A stretch of DNA of 64,000 nt from Sesamum alatum (Eukaryota; Streptophyta; Magnoliopsida; Lamiales; Pedaliaceae), in contig JACGWO010000001.1 in the NCBI GenBank assembly GCA_034509735.1, positions 32,181,966-32,245,965 of the forward strand, read 5' to 3'. The position numbers and the translations under genes are program-made. Within the stretch, counting starts at the first letter, position 1. Each line of letters opens with the position of its first letter. This document shows, piece by piece, positions 12,818 to 23,149 of this stretch. Below the pieces are notes generated by a model. That model was not told the origin of the DNA. It saw only the letters and a list, made by a program, of their open reading frames with translations, and did not search any database.

Positions 12818-13641
12818 ATGTCTAAGAATCTGCTAACTCTTATACTTGAGACTAATAAGTCTAATGGAACGAATTAGCACGCCTGGCTGTGAAATCTTAT
12901 GATGGTCTTAGATTTCAAAGAAGCATACTTATATTCTGGATAAGGTTTTTTCCTTAGACCTTGTCGGAAGGGTTATCGCCCAAAGAACGTTTGATGTTCA
13001 AAAAGGGGCAGATGACAACCGGAAGGTCCGCAACATCATACTGACATCCATGAATAATGATATTCAGAAGCAGTATGATAGGCTGGAGGATTTTAGCTCG
13101 ATGATGCTTCGATTGCAGCAAGTCTATGCGTTCCCAGACCGGCATGTTAGATATGCTGCAACGAAGGCATTCTTCAGAGCGAAGACAATAGAAGGATCGT
13201 CGGTACAAGAGCATGGAGTGATGATGCTATCCCTCATGGAAAAGCTCAAAGACCTCCAAGTTGATCTTGTAAGAGATATGTACTTCGATGTGATCCTTCA
13301 GTCTCTTCCCCCCTCACTCGACCCCTCAACTACAACATGAATGGGCTTGAGAAAGACCTTCATGAGTTGATAAAATGTTGGTCCAGTACGAGGCAACAAT
13401 TGAAAAACCTACGCCGATGGTACAAGTGAGGAGGCTTCGGTCTATAAAAGCGAAAGGCAAGGGTGCCGGACGCAGGAAGAGGAAGAAGGTTCAGAAAACA
13501 TCAACCGCTGCTAGCACTTTGAGTGTTTCTGTTACACCACTGGGCAGGGGTAAATGAAAGAGGAAAAGGGTTTGACAGTCAGAGGTTCCAAACGATGTCT
13601 GCATTAACTGCGAGAAAAGGGACATTGGAAGAGAGAGTTTC
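12818..13641 (+). pseudogene. gag: E4 gag relic
   Basis: ATG at 12818 begins MSKNLLTLILETNKSN-like sequence. A frame at 13050-13340 is clearly Gag (NDIQKQYDRL, DRHVRYAATKAFF, DVILQSLPPSLDP), and a basic stretch follows at 13375-13557. The zinc knuckle (about 13609-13641) is recognisable from CINCEK but shifted and missing its last Cys. Several frameshifts and substitutions make it more decayed than the gag of E1-E3, which fits a lower layer. Confidence 0.8.
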
Positions 13642-14986
13642 CTAAAGCTCATCTCCAATGAAGGTGGCATTTGAATGGAGTATCAACATGATCACTATTC
13701 TGTTCTTTGGTAATTGGATACCAGTCGTTCATGACCTGTGAATGGTTTGCAGGTGATGAATGGGAATAGAAAGCTAAGACAGACGATCCTGAGGTCTAGC
13801 AATGGCCAACTGCAAAGACTAGGGACTAGTTAGGCTTGGTAGTGATTGTGTTAGGATTGTGTCTGTGGGGATTATGGAACCTAGCATGACATTTTTTGAT
13901 AACATAATTTAATCAATAAAATTGTTTTTATTTGACAAAGAATGGGGATACTTGTCTGCTAGGTTTAGTACATAAACACTTGACACTGTCCCATAATTAG
14001 ATTATGACTACTTAAAACAAATGATTAAGAATGGATAAAATCAAGATGAACTTACGGATTTGCCATCCATGGCTAGGTGAGTTTCCTCTAGTTAAGGATA
14101 AGGAAGCTGGAAGATCTAAAGAGTCTAGCAATAGATGATTTGGGTCTGCTAGCTTGCAAATCTTCTCTAAGAAGGAAAAGACTGAAAAAGCTCTTTGTTA
14201 AACAATGTGGGCTTGCCAATAGTCTATTGGATTGAATCCAAAAAAGACTTCTATAGATTACTGAATACACAAGACCAGAAGAGGTTTCACAAGTGTAAAA
14301 ACCTTTGGTAGTTTTGGGGAATTAGACTTGCAGTGGTGAACCAAACTGGTCACCTTTCACTTAGATGAAAGGGTGTGTATCTAGTGGGAGTGCCAATAGT
14401 TTATTGGATTGGATCCAAAAAGATATCTGTAAGGTTTCTGAATACACAAGACAGAAAGATGATTCATAAGTCTAAGAACCTTTGGTAGGTTCGGGGTATT
14501 AGACTTGGAATGGTGAATCAAATTGGTTACCTTTTGATTGGATCAAGAGAATCTGTGTTCAGTAGAAGTTCGTGAATATCCGAATGAGAATGGAATTCTC
14601 AATCAGTGGAATTCTTTTTGAAGCGACCATGGTTGAATGGTCTCTGATAACGGAGAAACCGAACCCTGTTGGACTTGGTTCGGTTAGTGTTTCACTAAAG
14701 TTACCTTAGCCCAATAGACATGGACTTGAAAGTTGTCAAGTTGAGAAACATGGTACTTTCTAAAAGTCGTGATCTACTTACCATATTACATATGTTTTGG
14801 AAAGCCGATATCCTACAAAGTTCTTGAGTATGTCAAATGGTCCTGCATACGTCACGGAAATAGTAGAGAGATAGACTAGACTGGGCGTCTGGTTTGTGTA
14901 GGTCTAGTGCTGAATAATGCAAACATCAGGAATTTCCCACTGACCATATTCCATTCATCCTAGGGACGGCCAGAATACCTTAAATT
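13642..14986 (+). pseudogene. pol: E4 pol relic, protease to start of RT
   Basis: No long open frame remains. Short matches follow the order of E2 pol: protease-like region near 13700, tract near 14090-14160 matching the RRLVDSKSLEIDDLDNL segment, integrase-like segments near 14580-14700 (GILSQW equivalent), and RRTARIP just before 14986, matching the RRSARVS linker before RT. Two similar blocks (14200-14300 and 14390-14500: 'attggattgaatccaaaaa', 'gaatacacaagac', 'aacctttggtag') are a local tandem duplication. Non-functional. Confidence 0.65.
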
Positions 14987-16655
14987 TGAAGGACAAACGG
15001 ATCCGCCCGGGAGCGCGAACGGAAGCGAGAAAGCGAGAAATAGGGTGTAAATTAAATCAAATCTAATTTAAAATACGAATCCCAAGGGTTGTGCCCTTGG
15101 GTGCTCAACAGGGCGTTTGATGTAGGATGTGTAAATATTGGAAATGAATATTAAATACATAGGGCATAGATAAATATATATAATCAATCAAAGCGTAATA
15201 AACCGTTACCTTTGATTGTTTAGCGTATGCTCCCGGCTACTTGCGTTGTTCCTTCTCTGGAATGCTCACGAAATCGAAACGTATGGATTCTCCAAAGGTG
15301 ATCCACACCACACCGGAAGAAACACATGTCCTTCTTGCTAGAAAAGAATGGGTTTAAGAAGGAATCGGTTTAAGAGAAGAACACTATGAATTAGTGCTCT
15401 ATTAAACATACTTTGTTCTTCTTCGTGATTCAAAATCAAGTGAAGAACACAAGTGTGAGAGAGGGAGAGAGGGCCGAGAGTTGAGAGTTGAGAGAGAGGA
15501 GAGGGATTTTGTCTTCTCTTTTTCCTAGAAAAAGATGAATAATGAATCACTTATGCTTGGTGTTGTATATTCTAATATATATACATAATTAATGTGATTA
15601 TTGGAATGTGTCTAGGTTCATCCAAGGATGTCTGGATTCATTCCAATCAATCACCATTAATTCTTCAATCAAGCCTACCAAAATTTATGGTATGATCAAA
15701 TCATACCAAAAGGGAAGAGCTTGATTGGAGTTGATTTGTCTCTTTCCAAAAGAGATAAGTCAACATACCACCTAGCATGAAACATGGTTGATTTTGCTTC
15801 CTCCAAGGGAGCATGTCGGCCATGTTTAATTAAGGGAAGAAGTTCAACTTCTTCCTATTCCAAAATAGGAATTATTTCTCCTCTCGGGTTATAATTTAAC
15901 GGACCGGGTTTTATCGTAATCCAATTACGACGAATCCAACATTAAATCCAATTTAATGTCCATTTAAATTATTTCCGTTGATCTTTTAATCCAATCAAAA
16001 GATCCAACGTCTCAATGTCTCAGCTTTCCATATTTAATCGAAAATCCAATTTACCGATTAAACGAAAGCCCGATACAATATCGGCCCGTCCATCCAATGG
16101 ACTTTCCCTTAAGTAATCTAATTACTTATTTTATCCTTTGAGATTGACTCCAAGTTGATCTCTCAACCTCCTCGGTGATTTGTGTGTGACCCTTTAGGTT
16201 CACCCTCAGCTAGACTTGGGCCCGTGTCCCACAACGGCCCGTTACCATGGGTGGCCGTCTAGCAACGGTCTATGGCACTAGAGACTAAGTGAATTGGTGT
16301 GCACACTTAGGCGCCGATTTCGTACGGGTACGATCCTTCCGTCTACCGTCTCCCGTCTCCCGGCCTTAGTCTAGGGTATGGAATTAGGCGTCGGTTCCCA
16401 TCCTGACTAGGCGTCTATGCTTAATACACGAGACCACGTATGCTTCATTGCGTCGACACAGGAAACCATTCCCTGTTCGACCAACCACTGTGGCCACAAC
16501 TTCAACCAGCATGAACGTGTCTCCGAGTGCATAGGAGATACCTCTGTCACATACTGATAGGGGACGGATCCTCTTCTTGGAATCCACCGTCCTCGCTACA
16601 CATTCCGACTGCACTGGACAAGGGTTATGATAATCATCTTACAGAATGATTACCT
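14987..16655 (-). repeat. E3 3' LTR, portion left of E2
   Basis: Starts TGAAGGACAAACGGATCC and runs to TACCT (16651-16655), the target of the E2 insertion. It resumes at 28477 and ends at 29052. The two parts make one family A LTR of about 2.25 kb. Confidence 0.93.
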
Positions 16656-17420
16656 TGTTAGAATAGGTGACCAGAAAGCCAATAGGTTTGGCAATTTGTA
16701 ACCTATTCGACAACTTGATGTAGATGTAATATTATTGTGATGAATAAGATGAGTGTTCGTCACCAATGGTACCTTCTTTGTTGCGCTCATCTTACATTTG
16801 TTAAAACGGTGTTTAACTTATAACGCAACAAAGCCCACAGACCATGGATAACAACTCGTGCAGTTGGGCCACGCATTGGATGGTGGTCATGAAACCAACA
16901 GATTAAGAGTTGGGTCTGAAATGTTCCAAGTCGAGGACCTCGAGACAGGGCATCGAGAGTCCTATTGAGACTTGCGTCAAGAGTCGTGTTCATTGGATGA
17001 GTGCCGTGTTTCATCGGCGACAGGCGTGGGACGCCTACACGATCTTGATGGGTTGGTCGACTGGGGTCGAGCCGACTGGACTGACTCGCGGGGATCATCA
17101 TATGGAAGCCTTGGAGGTTTGGTCGGTATGATTGGTTTTCCCCGGTTCCGATAGTACGGGAGTAATTCTCAGACTTAAGGGATCATGGCAGTCGCGTGCA
17201 CAGGACGGCTGTATCTTGGATCTGGCGAGAGGTAATAATTCTGTAAGATGATTATCATAAGCCTTGTCCAGTGCAGTCAGAATGTGTAGCGAGGACGGTG
17301 GATTCCAAGAAGAGGATCCGTCCCCTGTCAGTATGTGACAGAGGTATCTCCTATGCACTCGGAGACACGTTCATGCTGTTTGAAACTGTGGCCACAGTGG
17401 TTGGTCGAACAGGGAATGGT
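16656..17420 (+). repeat. E2 5' LTR, first part
   Basis: Matches 26243-27007 of the E2 3' LTR and then stops at GGAATGGT, where an inverted family A LTR begins. Both E2 LTRs share CAGTCAGAATGTG where other copies have CAGTCGGAATGTG, which supports that they belong to one element. Confidence 0.9.
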
Positions 17421-19646
17421 TGAAGGACAAGCGGATCCGCCCGGGAGCGCGAGCGGAAGCGAGAAAAGCGAGAAATTGCGTAAATTTAAATCAAATTCAA
17501 AATACGCGAATCCCAAGGGGTGTACCCTTGGATGCTCAACTGGGCATTCGATGTAGGATGTGTAAATATTAAAACATATATTTAAACATATAGGGCATAG
17601 ACATACAAATGAAATCAATCAAAGCGTAATAAACTGTTACCTTTGATTGTTTAGCGTATGCTCCCGGCTACTAGCGTTGTTTCTTCTCCGGAATGCTCAC
17701 GAAATCCAAACGTATGGATTTTCCAAAGGTGATCCTACCACACCGGAAGAAACACACGTTCTTCTTGCTAGAAAAGAATGGGTTTAGGAAGGAATCGGTT
17801 TAAGAGAAGAACACTATGAATTAGTGTTCTCTTAAACTTACTTTGTTCTTCTTCTTGATTCAAAATCAAGTGAAGAGCACAAGTGTAAGAGAGGGAGGGA
17901 GCACGAAATTTTGAGAGAGAGGAAAGGATTTTTGTCTTCTCTTTTTCCTAGAAAAAGATGAATAATGAATCACTTATGCTAGGTGTTGTATATTCTAATA
18001 TATATACATAATTAATGTGATTATTGGAATGTGTCTAGGTTCATCCAAGGATGTCTAGATTCATTCCAATCAATCATCATCAATTCTTCAATCAAGCCTA
18101 CCAAAATTTATGGTATGATCAAATCATACCAAAAGGGAAGAGCTTGATTGGAGTTGATTTGTCTCTTTCCAAAAGAGATAAGTCAACATACCACCTAGCA
18201 TGAAACATGGCTGATTTTGCTTCCTCCAAGGGAGCGTGTCGGCCATGTTTAATTAAGGAAAGAAGTCCAACTTCTTCCCATCTCAAATTAGGAATTATTT
18301 CTCCTCTCGAGTATAATTTAACGGACCGGGATTTATCGTAATCCAATTACGACAAACCCAATATTAAATCCAATTTAATATCCACTTAAATTATTCCCGT
18401 TGATCTTTTAATCCAATTAAAAGATCCAACGTCTCAACATCTCAACTTTCCATATTTAATCGAAAATCCAATTTACCGATTAAATGAAAGCCCGATACAA
18501 TATCGGCCCGTCCATCCAATGGACTTTCCCTTAAGTAATCCAATTACTTATTTTATCCTTCGAGATTGACTCCAAGTCGATCTCTCAACCTCCTCGGTGA
18601 TTTGTGTGTGACCCTTTAGGTTCACCCTCAGCTAGACTTGGGCCCGTGTCCCACAAGGGCCCGTTACCATGGGTGGCCGTCTAGCAATGGTCCATGGCAC
18701 TAGAGACTAGGTGAATTGGCGTGAACATTTAGGCGCCGATTCCGTACGGGTACGATCCTTCCGTCTACCGTCTCCCGGCCTTAGTCTAAGGTATAGAATT
18801 GGGCGTCGGTTACCATCCTTGACTAGGCATCTATGCGTAATACTCGAGACCACGTATGCTTCATTGCGTCGACACAGGAAACCATTCCCTGTTCGACCAA
18901 CCACTGTGGCCACAGCTTCAAACAGCATGAACATGTCTCCGAGTGCATAGGAGATACCTCTGTCACATACTGACAGGGGACAGATCCTCTTCTTGGAATC
19001 CATCGTCCTCGCTACACATTCTGACTGCACTGGACAAGGCTTATAATGATCATCTTACAGAATGATCACCTCTCGCCAGATCCAAGATACAGTCGTCCTG
19101 TGCACGTGAGTGCCATGATTCCTCAAGTCTGAGGATTACTCCCGTACTATCGGAACCGGGGAATCAAATCATACCGACCAAGCCTCCAAGGCTTCCATAT
19201 GATGATCCCCGCGAGTCAGTCCAGTCGGCTCGACCCCAGTCGACCAACCCATCAAGACCGTGTAGGCGTCCCACGCCTGTCGCCGATGAAACATGGCACT
19301 CATCCAATGAACACGACTCTTGATGCAAGTCTCAATAGTACTCTCGATGCCCTGTCTCGAGGTCCTCGACTTGGAACGTTTCAGACCCAACTCTTAATCA
19401 GTTGGTTTCATGACCACCATCCAATGCGTGGCCCAACTGCATGAGTTGTTATCCATGGTCTGTGGGCTTTGTTGCGATATAAGTTAAACACCGTTTTAAC
19501 AAATATAAGATGAGCGCAACAAAGAAGGTACCATTGGTGATGAATACTCATCTTATTCATCACATAATAATATTACATTTACATCAAGTTGTCAGATAGG
19601 TTACAAATCGCCAAACATATTGGCTTTCTGATCACCTATTCTAACA
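17421..19646 (-). mobile_element. Inverted family A solo LTR inside the E2 5' LTR
   Basis: Complete LTR in minus orientation (TGAAGGACAAGCGG to CTATTCTAACA, 2226 bp). It lacks a duplication: the left flank is ATGGT and the right flank TATAC. The E2 LTR resumes about 565 bp further on than where it stopped, so a deletion accompanied or followed the insertion, for example recombination between two same-orientation insertions. No internal coding sequence. Confidence 0.9.
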
Positions 19647-20539
19647 TATACGAGAGGAGAAATAATTCCTAATTTTGAATGGGAAGAAGTTGGACTTCTT
19701 TCCTTAATTAAACATGGCCGACACGCTCCCTTGGAGGAAGCAAAATCAGCCATGTTTCATGCTATGTGGTAAGTTGACTTATCTCTTTTGGAAAGAGACA
19801 AATCAACTCCAATCAAGCTCTTCCCTTTTGGTATGATTTGATCATACAATAAATTTTGGTAGGCTTGATTGAAGAATTGATGGTGATTGATTGGAATGAA
19901 TCTAGACATCCTTGGATGAACCTAGAAACATTCCAATAATCACATTAATTATGTATATATATTAGAATATACAACACCAAGCATAAGTGATTCATTATTC
20001 ATCTTTTTCTAGGAAAAAGAGAAGACAAAAATCCTCTCCTCTCTCTCAATTTTCGTGCTCTCTCCCTCTCTTACACTTGTGCTCTTCACTTGATTTTGAA
20101 TCAAGAAGAACAAAGTAAGTTTAAGAGAACACTAATTCATAGTGTTCTTCTCTTAAACCGATTCCTTCCTAAACCCGTTCTTTTCTAGCAAGAAGAACGT
20201 GTGTTTGTTCTGGTGTGGTGTGGATCACCTTTGGAGAATCCATACGTTTGGATTTCGTGAGCATTCCGGAGAAGGAACAACGCTAGTAGCCGGGAGCATA
20301 CGCTAAAACAATCAAAGTTAACGGTTTATTACTCTTTGATTGATTTCATTTATATATCTATGCCCTATGTGTTTAAATATATGTTTTCAATATTTACACA
20401 TCCTACATTGAACGCCCGGTTGAGCACCCAAGGGTACACCCCTTGGAATTTTCGTATTTTGAATTTGATTTAAATTTACGCACAATTTCTCTCTTCCTCG
20501 CTTCCGCTCGCGCTCCCGGGCGGATCCGCTTGTCCTTCA
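19647..20539 (+). repeat. E2 5' LTR, last part
   Basis: Matches about 27573-28471 of the E2 3' LTR, ends GCTTGTCCTTCA and is followed two bases later by the primer-binding site. A TATA-like TGTATATATATT lies near 19950, about 590 bp before the LTR end. Confidence 0.9.
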
Positions 20540-20541
20540 AG

Positions 20542-20553
20542 TGGCATCAGAGC
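20542..20553 (+). other. E2 primer-binding site (initiator tRNA-Met)
   Basis: TGGCATCAGAGC, one mismatch to TGGTATCAGAGC, two bases after the 5' LTR. Confidence 0.9.
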
Positions 20554-21844
20554 CCGGTTCGATGTAAGGGGCATAGATCTATGTGTTTGGCATGATCTAC
20601 TTGCTTTTAAATTGCTTTATTAGCATGTTAGATTACATAAATATATGAATAATATGATGATTCAATTGTTTGGATTTAATGGACTTTTGGCATGCTTAAT
20701 TTTGTTAGATTGGATCTAAAATTGCATGCTTATTTTCAGAATAATATTAATATTATTGTGCTGAAATAGTTTTGAAAAAAAAAAAAAAAAGTTGGGATCA
20801 GTCGGCAGCGGCCGCGCGCAGGCGGGCACCTGCGCGCGCGCGCTGCCATGTGCGCGCGGGTGGCCAACCAGCACAACGGCTGGGCCGTTTTGTGCCGTTT
20901 TTTCGACTTTTTTCGAAAAATTCGATTTTCTGTATTTTCTGCACAATATTCTGAAAATATATTAATTTTACATTTTTTATTTTGGGATAATCGGATTATT
21001 CCTTGAATTAAATTTGCTTAATTAATTTGGTATTAATACATGCATTGGATGCATTGTTTAAAATGTCCATTAAATTTAAAATTTGAATTTTGCAAATTAT
21101 TTGTATATTTATGCTTTTGTGATGTTGGACATCACTTGGGTATTTGGAATATCCATTGGTTATTTATGCATGATTATTTGGAATAATTATGTTATGTGAG
21201 TTGATGGAATCAACATGGGATGATCACAAGAGCCTAGACCTTATGTATGGATGAATGTATGATCATTTATTTTCTGTTGGGTGGGGCCTGCGTGCCTCTT
21301 GTTTTTGGGGCTATCATCTCCGTATTTTCAGCCTCATGATGTTAAGGCTTGTTTTCTTTATTACCGATGTATTACTTTCAGTTGTAATGAGAGTAGATAG
21401 GATTGGTGAGGTTTCAATTTTAACAAGCAATTGGAGTCGGAGACCCCAAGGAGGAGCATCAAGGCGTGAAACAAGAAGCACTTCAAGGTCCATTGGAATG
21501 ACAATGGGTTTATTATTATTGTAATAATTTATGGACCACCCTAGACAGACCATAGACTCACTGCGGGCTCAGTGGGTCGCATAGGTTGGGCTTGTGATCA
21601 TCCTAACAGGGGTATGCTATGTTTTCTGCATGCGGCGTATTTATTTATCGCTTTAAATATTGGATATTTATGCATGCTAAAACACAATAATGTGATGAGG
21701 TCTCGGTCATACACAAACTCTCATTTGGTTGTACCAAATTAAATATTAGGCCCAGAACGGACTTGGATCAAAATGGTATTTTGGTCTGTCCGAGCCTTCC
21801 ATCCACAGCAATGTGGTGAGGAAGCTACCACTACCCAAGTGTGG

Positions 21845-21941
21845 TCTCACGAGTCGTGGCACACTTGGACTAGGGGAAAGCTGCACTATTGTTGTGAACA
21901 AAAAGACTGCGCTCGTTGTTTCCCTGTCTCACGAGTCGTGG
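21845..21941 (+). promoter_or_regulatory. Paired palindromic motif in the E2 leader
   Basis: Two exact copies of TCTCACGAGTCGTGG. The core CACGA-G-TCGTG is an inverted repeat around one base. Pairs occur at matching places in E1 (5838-5852, 5920-5934), E3 (33344-33358, 33426-33440), E4 (12364-12378, 12445-12459) and E6 (54393-54407, 54472-54486). It could be a protein-binding site or RNA element; the function is unknown. Confidence 0.5.
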
Positions 21942-22203
21942 GGGGCGACAGTTTGAGGCATGATTTGGTTGATGGGTCGGGCCCAACACTGAGTAACATG
22001 GTTCGCTTGGAGTCCTCGGGACCATGTGAATAGGTGAGGCAAAATATCTTGGGAATCTCATTGGATGAGAATGATATTGGATATCTCTCACAAGGTCTTC
22101 TTCATGTGAATCGTAAAAGCGGGGCATGGAGATTACGCTTGTGGATCCCAAGCCCACTAGGAAATGGTTTCCCGAAACTCCACTTGAGAGTGGCGGACTT
22201 TTG

Positions 22204-22211
22204 TATAAATA
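22204..22211 (+). promoter_or_regulatory. TATA box-like motif 98 bp before E2 gag
   Basis: TATAAATA within GTATAAATAGTGGGAGGG, well inside the leader and far from the LTR. Conserved in E1, E3 and E6, mutated in E4. Confidence 0.5.
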
Positions 22212-22308
22212 GTGGGAGGGTTAAAGACTAAAAGACTAAGTCTTCAACTTGAACAATAATATTACCATCATTTGCTAATTTCTGCTTTACATTTTCATTA
22301 ATGTAGAT

Positions 22309-23149
22309 ATGTCTAAGAACCCGTTAACCATGATTCTTGAGACTAACAAATTCAACGGAATGAACTACTCGGACTGGCTGAGAAACCTGAGGATTGTCCT
22401 CGGTTTCGAGAACCAAGGCTACGTCTTGGACGAGCCGCCACCGAGCGACTTACACGGAGGGGTCCACGCCTGAAGAACGTTTGACGTTCGAGAAATGGCA
22501 TGAGGACAACCGGAAAGTACGCAGTATCATACTGGCTTCGATGTCTAACGACATCCAGAAGCAGTATGAGAGGCTGGACAACGTCTCCGCCATAATGCTC
22601 CGCATGAACGAGGTTTATGCGGTTCCGGATAGGCATATTAGATATGCCGGCACAAAGCATTCTTTGGCACCAAGCTTGCTGAAGGAGCGTCTGTACAAAG
22701 TCATGGGATCAAGATGCTCTCCCTAGTGGAAAAACTCGAGGACCTTAAAGTTGGGCTTAACAATGACACGTACATTGACGTGATCCTCCAGTCGCTTCCT
22801 CCATCCTATGACTCGTTTGTTGTAAACTATAACATGAACGGACTTGAGAAGTCTATTCATGAGGTGATCAACATGCTGGTCCAATATGAGGCAACGACCC
22901 ACAAGTCGGCGCCGGCGGTATTGATAGGAGAGGCTTCGACCTCCAAGGCGAATGGCAAGAGGGCCGGACGCTGGAAGAGGAAGAAGGGCAAAGGAAAGAC
23001 GGTTGCGGCCCCTGCTCACGCTCCGGGCGTCCCTGTTGCTCCGGTTGGACCGAGCAAAGGGAAAGGGAAGGCCCGTGGTTCTCAGCGGTCCAAGGCAAAT
23101 GATGTCTGCATGCATTTGCCAAGGGAAAGGGCATTGGAAGAGGGAGTGC
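22309..23149 (+). pseudogene. gag: E2 gag relic
   Basis: ATG 22309 gives MSKNPLTMILETNKFNGMNY and then frameshifts near 22450 and near 22650. A long frame from 22714 covers the C-terminal capsid part (DVILQSLPPSYDSF, NYNMNGLEKS) and the basic tail. The zinc knuckle (23107-23149) has an extra T after its second codon, so the C-x2-C-x4-H-x4-C pattern is split across frames. A functional Gag cannot be made. Confidence 0.88.

Larger units (their letters stand above)
20554..22308 (+). other. E2 leader
   Basis: About 1.75 kb of non-coding sequence before gag. It holds an A16 run (20775-20790), a GC-rich alternating tract (20800-20885), AT-rich sequence, paired palindromes TCTCACGAGTCGTGG at 21845-21859 and 21927-21941 (82 bp apart), and a TATAAATA box at 22204-22211. 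Homologous to the leaders of E1, E3, E4 and, more distantly, E6. No convincing open frame. Confidence 0.8.

Noticed and set aside
16656..19646. TGTTAGAATAGGTGACC and its inverse at two ends, as for a DNA transposon with inverted repeats
   Set aside because: The inverse copies are simply LTRs in opposite orientation. PBS, polypurine tracts, gag-pol and 5-bp duplications identify LTR retrotransposons.
22034..22231. 65-codon frame before gag conserved in E1, E2 and E3
   Set aside because: Begins with GTG, contains the TATAAATA box region, and carries a stop in E4. DNA-level conservation is enough to explain it.
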